From Mycolicibacterium sp. 018/SC-01/001 (GTDB lineage Bacteria; Actinomycetota; Actinomycetes; Mycobacteriales; Mycobacteriaceae), in the NCBI RefSeq assembly GCF_007096635.1, contig NZ_VKAA01000002.1, forward strand, positions 248,001 through 312,000: a DNA stretch of 64,000 nt, given 5' to 3'. Positions within the stretch are counted from its first letter, which is position 1; every line of letters begins with the position of its first letter. The notes under the pieces were generated by a model. It ran no database searches. It was not told the DNA's origin and saw only the letters and a list, made by a program, of their open reading frames with translations. This document shows, in pieces, positions 1 through 7,737 of this stretch. Position numbers and translations under genes: made by a program.

Positions 1-113
1 TCGGCGATGGTGGTTTCGCGGACGCCGGGCCTGCGGTTGAGAACGCGATCGACGGTCGCCTCGCTCAGCCCGCTCTGCTGCGCGATCTCCCGGATCTTGT
101 ACCGATGCGCCAC
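1..113 (-). CDS. LacI-family transcriptional regulator, N-terminal part only (runs off window)
   Basis: Reading the minus strand from a GTG at 113 gives 37 residues beginning VAHRYKIREIAQQSGLSEAT. This is the classic LacI helix-turn-helix, with the second helix SEATVDRVLN and the hinge-side RPGV. The rest of the gene lies outside the window. It is divergent from the polyol operon that starts at 268, so it is the most likely regulator of that operon (inference). LacI regulators of this kind often sit beside inositol or sugar catabolic genes. The sugar-binding domain is not visible, so the ligand cannot be guessed. Confidence 0.8.
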   Translation of the reverse strand, partial: MAHRYKIREIAQQSGLSEATVDRVLNRRPGVRETTIA

Positions 114-134
114 CGACGTGCCCCTTTTCTCCCC

Positions 135-195
135 GCGAGCAGACGCGAACTCGAGTGGTTTCGCGGCGTGTCGCGTCGAGTTCGCGTCTGCTCGC
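135..195. repeat. Long inverted repeat, 20-bp perfect arms (dispersed family copy 1)
   Basis: The arms are GCGAGCAGACGCGAACTCGA at 135-154 and its exact reverse complement at 176-195, separated by 21 nt. It lies between the LacI start (113) and the dioxygenase start (268). The same core AGACGCGAACTCGAGT, preceded by the same C-rich/T-rich flank, recurs at 63917-63966. It is therefore more likely a dispersed palindromic element than a private operator. Confidence 0.85.
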
Positions 196-267
196 CACGG
201 GTGGTGAGGTGTTTTTGATGGGTTTTTGCCGTTGATTGCGGCCTCGATCACAGCAAGACTAGCGGCT

Positions 268-1419
268 ATGGCAACCTCTCTGCACCCGGCGGCGTGGCTC
301 GGTGAGGCGGATTGCGATCTCGACGAGTTCCGCACGCAAGTCGAGCAGCAGACCGACCCAGCCGACTATCCGCACGCCGCAGATCTGCGCAGCAATGTCC
401 TCGTCTACTCCGCCGCCGCGCCCGCCGACCGGCGCGCCCTGCAGGCGGAGCTCATCCGGGCCCTGACCGACGGCCCCGGCGTCGTCGTGTTCGCCGGCGC
501 GTTCACCGCGGACGTCGTCGCGCGCACCAATGACGCGTTCTTCGCCATCGTCGAGCAGGAGCGCCAGGGTGGCCGGACCGCCGGCGATCACTTCGGCGCG
601 CCGGGCGCCAACGATCGTGTCTGGAATGCCGCACAGAAGCTGGCGCTGCGCGATCCGCAGGCCTACGCCGAGTACTACGCCAACGACACGCTGGCACTCG
701 TGTGCCAGGCCTGGCTCGGCCCGCGCTACCAGCTGACCTCACAGGTCAACATCGTCAATCCCGGTGGCGCAGCACAGGTTCCACACCGGGACTACCACCT
801 CGGCTTCGTTCCCGCCGAGCATCTGGCGCAGTATCCGGCCCATCTGCACCGCATGTCGCCCGCACTGACCCTGCAGGGCGCCGTCGCGCACTGCGACATG
901 CCGGTCGACAGCGGCCCGACGATGCTGCTGCCGTTCTCACAGCGCTTCGCCGGTGGCTACCTGGCCTTCAACCGGCCCGAGTTCATCGACTATTTCGCGC
1001 AACACCGCGTGCAGGTGCCCCTGACGGCGGGTGACGCGGTGTTCTTCAATCCCGCGCTCTATCACGGTGCGGGAGCCAACATGTCGAGCGACATCCGGCG
1101 CATCGCCAATCTGCTGCAGGTCAGCTCTCCGTTCGGCCGCGCGATGGAGGCGGTGGATCGTGCGGCGATGACGCGCGCGGTGTACCCGGTGCTGCGCCGG
1201 ATGCGCGCAACCGGCCGGCCCGAACACGAGTTGCGCAACGTCGTGATCGCCACCGCGGAGGGCTACGCCTTCCCCACGAACCTCGACAGCGATCCGCCCG
1301 TCGACAGTCTGGCGCCTCGCAGTCAGGTCGACATCGTGCTCGACGCCCTGGGCGAGGACCTCACCGAAGAACAGCTCGACACCGTGCTGACCGACTACCA
1401 CGATCGGAGAATGCCATGA
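268..1419 (+). CDS. Phytanoyl-CoA dioxygenase (PhyH) family Fe(II)/2-oxoglutarate oxygenase
   Basis: A 383-residue protein if ATG 268 is used; an in-frame start at 226 would add 14 poor residues. The iron-binding HxD is seen in VPHRDYH (His about 173, Asp about 175). The distal His is in ALYHGAGAN (about 266), followed by SDIRRIAN with the arginines that usually hold 2-oxoglutarate. The family hydroxylates small molecules with O2 and 2-oxoglutarate; the substrate here is unknown. It is the first gene of a tightly coupled operon, its stop overlapping the next ATG by 4 nt, with two Gfo/Idh/MocA dehydrogenases and a TIM-barrel isomerase or dehydratase. The substrate is therefore probably a cyclitol, sugar or glycoside (inference). 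Confidence 0.8.
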   Translation: MATSLHPAAWLGEADCDLDEFRTQVEQQTDPADYPHAADLRSNVLVYSAAAPADRRALQAELIRALTDGPGVVVFAGAFTADVVARTNDAFFAIVEQERQGGRTAGDHFGAPGANDRVWNAAQKLALRDPQAYAEYYANDTLALVCQAWLGPRYQLTSQVNIVNPGGAAQVPHRDYHLGFVPAEHLAQYPAHLHRMSPALTLQGAVAHCDMPVDSGPTMLLPFSQRFAGGYLAFNRPEFIDYFAQHRVQVPLTAGDAVFFNPALYHGAGANMSSDIRRIANLLQVSSPFGRAMEAVDRAAMTRAVYPVLRRMRATGRPEHELRNVVIATAEGYAFPTNLDSDPPVDSLAPRSQVDIVLDALGEDLTEEQLDTVLTDYHDRRMP

Positions 1420-2432
1420 CCACCCTGGGTCTGATCGGCCTCGGCCGCATCGGCGCGTTCCACGCCGAGACCTTGACCAACCTGCCGCACGTGGAGCGCC
1501 TCGTCGTCACCGACGAACGCCCGCACGCCGTCGCCGAAGTGGCCGCCAAATACGGTGCCACGCCTGCGGATTCGGTCGCCGACCTGCTGGCGTCGGGAGT
1601 GGACGGCGTCGTCGTCGCCGCGGCGACACCGGCCCACGCCGAACTGGCACTGGCCGCGGTCGAGAAGGGTCTGCCCACGTTCTGTGAGAAGCCGATCGCG
1701 TCGACCGCGGCCGAGAGCGCCCGCGTCGCCGAGATCATCGCCCGCTCAGGCGTTGCGGTCCAGGTGGGATATCAGCGGCGCTTCGACTCCGCGTTCACCG
1801 CGGTCAAGCAGGCCGTCGACGCTGGTTCGCTCGGACGGCTGCACACGGTGCGCAGCACGACGATGGACCCCGCTCCCCCACCGATGGACTACATCCGCGG
1901 CTCGGGCGGCATCTTCCGCGACTGCGCCGTCCACGATTTCGATGCGATCCGCTGGGTGACGGGCCAAGAGGTGACCGAGGTCTACGCCACCGGCAGCGTG
2001 CAGGGTGACCCACTGTTCGCCGAGTACGGCGACGTCGACACCGCGGTGATCACCGTGCGTTTCGACGGTGGCGCCCTCGGTGTGATCTCCGCGGCCCGCT
2101 ACAACGGCCGTGGTTACGACTGTCGGCTCGAGGTGCATGGTTTCGACGACACCATGGTCGCCGGATGGGACGAGGGTGCGCCCGTCGTCAACGGTGATCC
2201 GGGCACCTCGTTCCCGACGGGACAGCCGCACCACTTCTTCATGGATCGCTTCACCCAGGCCTTCCGCGCCGAGCTCAGCGCGTTCGTCGACGTCGTCGGC
2301 GGCGCGCCGATCCTGGGCGCCACGGTCGCCGACGCGGTCGAGGTCGCCTGGATCGCCGAAGCCGCAACGGAGTCCGTGCACCGCGGCGTCCCGGTCACCA
2401 TCGACTCAGTGAAAAAGGAGGCACAGCAGTGA
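1416..2432 (+). CDS. iolG: Gfo/Idh/MocA oxidoreductase, candidate inositol 2-dehydrogenase
   Basis: A 338-residue NAD(P)-dependent dehydrogenase. The N-terminal Rossmann motif is GLIGLGRIGAFH. The family lysine is in CEKPIAS (about residue 92), and the catalytic Asp/His cluster is visible as FRDCAVHDFD near residue 170, the spacing seen in myo-inositol 2-dehydrogenases. Length fits IolG. The start overlaps the upstream dioxygenase by ATGA, and the stop overlaps the following IolE-like gene in the same way, so the genes are translated together. The main iol cluster at 16.9-23.1 kb has no iolG, which supports this role. Other polyol or 3-oxo-sugar dehydrogenases share the fold, so the symbol is tentative. 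Confidence 0.65.
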   Translation: MTTLGLIGLGRIGAFHAETLTNLPHVERLVVTDERPHAVAEVAAKYGATPADSVADLLASGVDGVVVAAATPAHAELALAAVEKGLPTFCEKPIASTAAESARVAEIIARSGVAVQVGYQRRFDSAFTAVKQAVDAGSLGRLHTVRSTTMDPAPPPMDYIRGSGGIFRDCAVHDFDAIRWVTGQEVTEVYATGSVQGDPLFAEYGDVDTAVITVRFDGGALGVISAARYNGRGYDCRLEVHGFDDTMVAGWDEGAPVVNGDPGTSFPTGQPHHFFMDRFTQAFRAELSAFVDVVGGAPILGATVADAVEVAWIAEAATESVHRGVPVTIDSVKKEAQQ

Positions 2433-3301
2433 AGCTCGCAGGAGCCCCGATCTCGTGGGGAGTGTGTGAGGTACCGGGCTGGGGACATCAGCTCGCGCCG
2501 GAACGCGTGCTCACCGAGATGGCCGGCGTCGGATTGACCGCGACCGAGCTCGGACCCGACGGTTTCCTGCCGTCCGATACCGAGGAGCTGATCGCGACAC
2601 TGGACCGGTTCGGGCTGCAGTGCGTGGGCGGCTTCGTGCCCGTCGTGTTGTTCGACGAGACGCACGATCCGCTCGACGATCTGGCCGGACCGCTCGAGTC
2701 GCTGGGTGCCGCGGGCGCGGGCGTGGTGGTGCTGGCTGCCGCCACGGGGGCCGACGGCTACGACAGTCGGCCCCAACTGTCGGAGAAGCAGTGGGAGACC
2801 CTGTTGACCAACCTCGACCGCCTCGCCGAGATCGTCGCCGAGCGCGGCCTGACCGCTGTCCTGCACCCGCACGTCGGCACGATGGTCGAGACTCGCGACG
2901 AGGTCGACCGGGTGCTCGCCGGCTCGCGCATCCCGCTGTGCCTGGACACCGGACACCTGCTCATCGGCGGTACCGATCCGCTGCAGCTCGCTCAGCAGGT
3001 GCCGGGGCGGATCGCGCACACACACCTCAAGGACGTCGACGCGGCGCTCGCTGCGAAGGTCCGATCCGGTGAGCTGACCTACACGGACGCGGTCGCCGCC
3101 GGGATGTACGTGCCGCTGGGTCAGGGTGACGTCGACATCGCCGGGATCGTGACGGCATTGCAGGACAACGGTTTCGACGGCTGGTACGTGATGGAACAGG
3201 ACACCATCCTGGCCGGGGAGCCCGACGGCGACGGGCCGCTCGCCGACGTCCGCGCCAGCGTTGCCTTCGTCACGGGAGTGGCCGCGGGCGTCACGGCGTG
3301 A
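2429..3301 (+). CDS. iolE: AP-endonuclease-2-type TIM barrel, IolE-like (inosose dehydratase candidate)
   Basis: A 290-residue sugar-phosphate isomerase/epimerase-type TIM barrel. The N terminus GAPISWGVCEVPGWG resembles actinobacterial proteins annotated as inosose dehydratase. Metal-binding positions are visible in LHPHVGTMVE, LCLDTGHL, HTHLKDVD and VMEQDT. In inositol catabolism IolE dehydrates 2-keto-myo-inositol to the trihydroxycyclohexanedione used by IolD, and iolD is in this window at 19.6 kb with no iolE beside it. The gene overlaps both neighbours by 4 nt. A C-glycoside or 3-oxo-sugar role, as in other operons combining this fold with Gfo/Idh enzymes, remains an alternative. Confidence 0.6.
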   Translation: MKLAGAPISWGVCEVPGWGHQLAPERVLTEMAGVGLTATELGPDGFLPSDTEELIATLDRFGLQCVGGFVPVVLFDETHDPLDDLAGPLESLGAAGAGVVVLAAATGADGYDSRPQLSEKQWETLLTNLDRLAEIVAERGLTAVLHPHVGTMVETRDEVDRVLAGSRIPLCLDTGHLLIGGTDPLQLAQQVPGRIAHTHLKDVDAALAAKVRSGELTYTDAVAAGMYVPLGQGDVDIAGIVTALQDNGFDGWYVMEQDTILAGEPDGDGPLADVRASVAFVTGVAAGVTA

Positions 3302-4260
3302 CGGTGAGGATCGGTGTTCTCGGCGCATCACGGATCGCCGAGAAGGCGATCGTCGGCCCGGCGCGAGAACTGGGCCACCGCCTGGTCGCGGTCGCCGCCC
3401 GAGATCCGCTGCGCGCGCAGGCATTTGCAGACAGCTATGGCGTCGAGCGGGTGGTCCCGACCTACCAGGATGTGATCGACGATCCCGACGTCGACGTCGT
3501 CTACAACCCACTGGCGAATGCGCTGCATGCGCCGTGGAATCTGGCCGCGGTCGCGGCAGGCAAGCCGGTGCTGACCGAGAAGCCGTTCGCCCGGGACCGC
3601 GCCGAAGCCGCCCGCGTCGCTGCCGCCGCCGAAGCGGCGGGCGTCACCGTCATGGAGGGCTTTCACTACCTGTTCCATCCGGTGACGCGACGCGCGCTCG
3701 ACCTGGCCCGCGACGGCGGCCTCGGCGACCTCCAGCGGGTCGAGGTCGCGATGGGGATGCCGGAGCCGGCGCCCGAGGACCCGCGCTGGTCGCTGGACAT
3801 GGCCGGCGGGGCGTTGATGGACCTGGGCTGCTACGCGCTGCACATCCTGCGGCGCTTCGGGACGCCGCACGTGGTGTCGGCGACGGCGGTGGAGCGCACC
3901 GCGGGCGTCGACGAGCGTTTCGAGGCCGAGTTCGCCTTCGACTCCGGGGCGACGGGTGCGTTGACGAACTCGATGGTCGACGACCAGTACTCGTTCACCC
4001 TGCGGGTGATCGGGTCGACGGCGGATGCGCTCGTCCACAACTTCATCAACCCACTCGACGACGACCGGCTCACCATCACCACGGCAAGCGACGAGACCGT
4101 CGAACACCTGGGTACCCGCGCGACCTACACCTACCAGCTGGAGGCCTTCGCGGAGCATGTCGAACACGGCGCCCCGCTGCCGCTGGATCTCGCCGACGCG
4201 GTGGCGAACATGGCGCTGATCGACGAGACCTACCGGGCGGCGGGGATGTCGCCGCGCTGA
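3298..4260 (+). CDS. Gfo/Idh/MocA family oxidoreductase (second paralogue of the operon)
   Basis: A 320-residue dehydrogenase starting at a GTG that overlaps the previous stop. The Rossmann motif is GVLGASRIAEKAI and the family lysine motif is LTEKPFARD. MEGFHYLFHPVT and GGALMDLGCYALH resemble the trans-dihydrodiol/xylose/glucose-fructose branch of the family rather than classical IolG. It differs clearly from the dehydrogenase at 1416-2432, so the operon carries two non-redundant oxidoreductases. It ends 6 nt before the stop of the convergent IclR gene. The substrate is unknown; a scyllo-inositol, inosose or sugar dehydrogenase would fit. Confidence 0.7.
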   Translation: MTVRIGVLGASRIAEKAIVGPARELGHRLVAVAARDPLRAQAFADSYGVERVVPTYQDVIDDPDVDVVYNPLANALHAPWNLAAVAAGKPVLTEKPFARDRAEAARVAAAAEAAGVTVMEGFHYLFHPVTRRALDLARDGGLGDLQRVEVAMGMPEPAPEDPRWSLDMAGGALMDLGCYALHILRRFGTPHVVSATAVERTAGVDERFEAEFAFDSGATGALTNSMVDDQYSFTLRVIGSTADALVHNFINPLDDDRLTITTASDETVEHLGTRATYTYQLEAFAEHVEHGAPLPLDLADAVANMALIDETYRAAGMSPR

Positions 4261-4266
4261 TCGACG

Positions 4267-5025
4267 TCACGCGGGCAGGCGACTCCCGAAAGCCTCTGCT
4301 GCACGCCGCACCTCGGCTACTACCGCAGCGCGCGCCGCGTCGTCGAGCACATCGGCTGAGCCCGTGACGCCGAGCACGGCGCACAGTGTCCCGTCCGCGG
4401 ATCGCACCGGTGCCGTGACCGACGCGATGCCGGTGAGCCGCTCGCCCACCGATACAGCGAATCCGTCCTCCCGCACCCGCTCCAGCGAGGACTCGAACTC
4501 TGACCGCGACATCGATCCACCGCCGGCGAGACGAACCTCGACGACTCCCTCGAGTGCCCGTTCACGCTCCGCGGGGTCCAGCTCAGCCAGGAAGATCTTT
4601 CCCGCACCACCGAGGTGGAGCGGGAGACGCTCCCCCACCGGCAGCACGTAACTGAGAGGATTCGCGCTTTCCACGCGCGCGATCAGCACCCGGCTGTACT
4701 CGACACGGACGTACAGCGATGCGGCATATCCGGTGTTGATCGCGAGTTGCTGAAGCACCGGTTGGGCGAGCGCACTGAGCGGATTGCTCACCAGGTAGGC
4801 GTGGGCGACTGCCAGCGACGCCGGTCCGGCGGTGTACCCGTCACCGGCGCGTGCGGCGTATCCCCGCACCACGAGCACGTTGACGATGCGTTGCGCGGTG
4901 GCGATGTGCAGACCGCTGGCGCGGGCGACGTCGGCCAGCCGGATCGGATGCTTGGCACGCTGCAGCGCATCGAGGACGTCGAACGACCGGTCGAGTGACC
5001 GCATGTTGCTCGCCGGGGCGCTCAT
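4267..5025 (-). CDS. IclR-family transcriptional regulator
   Basis: 252 residues from ATG 5025; a longer in-frame start at 5064 is possible but adds a charged tail with no family match. The N-terminal winged HTH reads SLDRSFDVLDALQ...RLADVARASGLHIATAQRIV. The C-terminal effector domain follows, with GYAASLYVRVEYSRVLIARV and LHLGGAGKIFLAEL. IclR proteins bind small acids or aromatic catabolites. It lies 79 nt downstream of the cyclase gene on the same strand, so it may be the last gene of the TRAP/RraA operon and its regulator. The TATCAC repeats upstream of that operon (9106-9138) are the obvious candidate target (inference). Confidence 0.85.
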   Translation of the reverse strand: MSAPASNMRSLDRSFDVLDALQRAKHPIRLADVARASGLHIATAQRIVNVLVVRGYAARAGDGYTAGPASLAVAHAYLVSNPLSALAQPVLQQLAINTGYAASLYVRVEYSRVLIARVESANPLSYVLPVGERLPLHLGGAGKIFLAELDPAERERALEGVVEVRLAGGGSMSRSEFESSLERVREDGFAVSVGERLTGIASVTAPVRSADGTLCAVLGVTGSADVLDDAARAAVVAEVRRAAEAFGSRLPA

Positions 5026-5103
5026 CGTGATTGCCTTCGCACGTCGCTCATCGTAGGGCTGCACACGGTCGCAGAAGTCCGGGTCGGCGACGCGGCGCGT
5101 CGA

Positions 5104-6105
5104 CTACCGGATCGCCGTGGCGTTGCAGGGCGATCCGACACCTCCGACGAGGTTCAGCGGTTTCACCGTCAGAAGCGAGTCCCATCGGCCGGTGCGACGA
5201 CTGTCTGTTACGAGGTCGGTGAGATTCCACAGCTCGCCCAGCGGTACGCCGAGTTTGGCGATCAATTCCTGATGCATCATGCCGGAATCTTCGGGCGCCG
5301 TGCCGTGATAGGGGCTCGATTCCAGGACCGGAAGGACCTCGACCGCGAAGGTGTCCGTGGCGAACAACGCGATCTGGTTGTCCCACAGCCACTCCGGGAG
5401 AGCCCGCTGCTGGGCGAATCCCGTCGCTCGGCGCTGCTCGCGAACCCGTCCACGCGTTTCGGCGTCGGCCTCGAGAAACCAGCGTGCCCAGCCGGTGTGC
5501 ACGAGGATCAGATCGCCGCGTTGCACCGTGACGCCCTGACGACGGGCGGCGCGGGACAATACGGCTGCATCGATGGCCGGCCCTGCCTCATGGTCGAGCT
5601 CGGCGCCCTCCTCTGCGAGCAGCCCGGCGACGTCGAGCAGGAGCCCCCGCCCCACGATCGGGGAGTGCGCCCAGGCTTGGACGCCCAGTCGGGGTGCTCC
5701 GGGGACGATTGCGTCATCCTCGACCCCGTCATAGAAGCCGTAACCGGACACCCTCCGGTGGCGCAGTCCGTCGAGATGACTGCTGGCCTGCAGGAAGAAT
5801 CCGTCGAGATGGTCGTCGCGGGACTGCTCGTGGGCGCAGGTGATGGTGTGCGCTGGAGCGGAGCGGGATCGCGACATCGGCGGGTCGAACGCGGTGAGCG
5901 GATAGTCGAGACCGAACACCGCACCGGTGCGAACCGACGCAGCCGCAGCCAGAACCTGTTGTGCACCGGCGAAATTGGCTGTGCCACGGTCGGAGTCGTC
6001 GAACACCCACCAGCTCGATCCCGGTGGTGCGCCGTCCCGGCGGGCGAGCAGGTCCACATACCGGGCGTCGGCATGTGGACCTGACTCGCGGTGCGTTCTC
6101 GTCAT
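5104..6105 (-). CDS. Cyclase-family (kynurenine-formamidase-like) metal hydrolase
   Basis: 333 residues. The metal-binding signature of the cyclase/kynurenine formamidase family is seen in degenerate form as ASSHLDGLRHRR (family HxGTHxDxPxH). Downstream family blocks include LILVHTGWARWFLE and a C-terminal ALFATDTFAVEVLP/YHGTAPEDSGMMHQEL stretch as in larger actinobacterial members. Members hydrolyse amides, lactones or cyclic compounds. The ATG overlaps the small membrane-protein gene upstream by 4 nt, placing it in the TRAP transporter operon, so it probably acts on the imported compound or a product of it. Substrate unknown. Confidence 0.75.
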   Translation of the reverse strand: MTRTHRESGPHADARYVDLLARRDGAPPGSSWWVFDDSDRGTANFAGAQQVLAAAASVRTGAVFGLDYPLTAFDPPMSRSRSAPAHTITCAHEQSRDDHLDGFFLQASSHLDGLRHRRVSGYGFYDGVEDDAIVPGAPRLGVQAWAHSPIVGRGLLLDVAGLLAEEGAELDHEAGPAIDAAVLSRAARRQGVTVQRGDLILVHTGWARWFLEADAETRGRVREQRRATGFAQQRALPEWLWDNQIALFATDTFAVEVLPVLESSPYHGTAPEDSGMMHQELIAKLGVPLGELWNLTDLVTDSRRTGRWDSLLTVKPLNLVGGVGSPCNATAIR

Positions 6106-6365
6106 GCGTGTTCGTGCACCGGGGTCGGTGCCGACTCGGCGTCGCCGCTGTCCCTCACCCGAAAGTACGACAGCGCGAAGGCGAGCAGCCCCGCGACGCC
6201 GGCCGCCCCGTAGGCCCAGGGTGCGACGTTGTCGGTGATGCTGTCGACGAATGCGCCGTTGCCGAGTGCGAGACCGACGATTTGCAGACCGACGACGGCG
6301 GCACCACCGAGGAGAAAGGCCGCGACGCTGATCCGGAAGGCGGCGAGCAGAATGTTGCGAATCAT
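6102..6365 (-). CDS. Small membrane protein, candidate TRAP small subunit
   Basis: 87 residues with two clear hydrophobic stretches: about residues 5-34 (ILLAAFRISVAAFLLGGAAV) and 48-67 (APWAYGAAGVAGLLAFALSY). The tail is short and charged, ending HEHA. It lies 31 nt downstream of the DctM-like permease and overlaps the cyclase gene by 4 nt. By position it would be the DctQ-type small permease subunit, but DctQ proteins are normally about 150-200 residues with four helices, and I see no DctQ motif. Function is inferred from context only. Confidence 0.55.
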   Translation of the reverse strand: MIRNILLAAFRISVAAFLLGGAAVVGLQIVGLALGNGAFVDSITDNVAPWAYGAAGVAGLLAFALSYFRVRDSGDAESAPTPVHEHA

Positions 6366-6396
6366 GGTTGTATTCCTTGTCTTTCGAGTGCCGCGG

Positions 6397-7737
6397 TCAG
6401 GCGATGGGGAGCAGGCCGAGTGCGATCAGCACACCGACACCCAGGATCGGAATGCAGTAGTACTTCAGCAGCGGCAGGAAGGTCTTCGACGGATCGACCT
6501 GAGCGATGCCTGCGGCCACGTAGATCGGTGCACCCGACGGGGGCGAGGCGCCCTCGGTGGAGGCGAACACCAGGACGGCAGCGGCGGCAACCGGGGCCGG
6601 AATGCCGACGCCCACCAGAGCGGCCACCGCGACACCGCCGACGGCGGCCATCGTCGCCGATGCGGTCAACGGGATGGCGATGATCACGATGACCACACCG
6701 ACGATGATGGCCATCAGCCACGCCGGCGCCTGGACGTGTTCGAGGACCGTCGTCAGCTGCGCGGGCAGACCGAGGTCGGCGAGCACGTTCGACGCGGTGA
6801 ACGCAGCGACGATCGTCACGCCGATGACCCCGAACTGCGGTGCGCTGTCGCCCAGGATCTTCCACCAGGCCGATGCCTGGCGGGGCAGGTGACGTCGGCC
6901 GAGGATCAGGACGAGCCCGATCATCAGAACGGGAATCCATGTGACGAGGCTGATCGCCTTGGACATCACGAGGTCGGTGTACTTGCCCAGCTCGCCGGCC
7001 AGCGGTCCACGGGTCAGCGCCAAGGGGATCAGGATCGGAATGAACAGCAGCAACGAATGCCAGCCACTGCGCAGACTGGTCCGGATCGGCAACCGATCCT
7101 CGGCCGCGATGGGTTGCAGCCGGTTCTTGCGCACCAGATAGAAATTCAGGACGAGGCGGTAGGCCAGGCACCACAGGCCGGCAAGCGCCAGCGGGAGCAC
7201 GATCTCATCCGGCTCCATCAGTCCGGTGACGGTGGCCGATCCGACGAGGATGAACATGGTTGCGCTGAACGGGAATGTCACGCCCATTCCGGCGCATCCC
7301 GCCACGACGGTGGCGGACAACTCGGGGCTGACGCCGGAGCGCTTCATCCACGGCACGGTCACCGATCCGACAGCCGCCGTGACCGACGCCCCGACGTGGG
7401 CGATGGCGCCGAACATGCCGCCCGCGACCGTCGATGTGTAGATCGGTCCGCCGCGCAGGCGCCCCAGGCATGAGTTCAACACGTCGATCAGGCGGTCGAG
7501 GACCGGTGTCTTGGCGAGCAGGAAGCTCATGAAGATGAAGGCCAGGCCGGCGAACGTGACCTCTTCGGAGATCGAGTCGACGAATCCGTGCCACACGTAG
7601 GTCGGTGCCTTGCTGCCCGCGAACGCAGCGACGGCGACCAATCCGACGATCATCGCCTCGCCGATGTTGCGCTTGAACACCGCGTTCCACACGACGATGG
7701 CCACGATGAACGACACGAGAGCCCACACGGCGGTCAT
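6397..7737 (-). CDS. TRAP-type transporter large permease (DctM superfamily)
   Basis: 446 residues, polytopic membrane protein with at least ten hydrophobic segments. The DctM-type first half is recognisable: FIFMSFLLAKTPVLDRLIDV, then GAIAHVGASVTAAVGS and VPWMKRSGVSPELSATVVAG, corresponding to the re-entrant loop region of TRAP/IT-superfamily carriers. The second half repeats this pattern (IPLTASATMAAVGGVA, FASTEGASPPSGAPIYVAAG). TRAP systems import organic acids using an ion gradient together with a periplasmic DctP binding protein. No DctP gene lies in the operon. Its start overlaps the stop of the upstream dehydrogenase-RraA gene (ATGA), so the two are coupled. Confidence 0.8.
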   Translation of the reverse strand: MTAVWALVSFIVAIVVWNAVFKRNIGEAMIVGLVAVAAFAGSKAPTYVWHGFVDSISEEVTFAGLAFIFMSFLLAKTPVLDRLIDVLNSCLGRLRGGPIYTSTVAGGMFGAIAHVGASVTAAVGSVTVPWMKRSGVSPELSATVVAGCAGMGVTFPFSATMFILVGSATVTGLMEPDEIVLPLALAGLWCLAYRLVLNFYLVRKNRLQPIAAEDRLPIRTSLRSGWHSLLLFIPILIPLALTRGPLAGELGKYTDLVMSKAISLVTWIPVLMIGLVLILGRRHLPRQASAWWKILGDSAPQFGVIGVTIVAAFTASNVLADLGLPAQLTTVLEHVQAPAWLMAIIVGVVIVIIAIPLTASATMAAVGGVAVAALVGVGIPAPVAAAAVLVFASTEGASPPSGAPIYVAAGIAQVDPSKTFLPLLKYYCIPILGVGVLIALGLLPIA

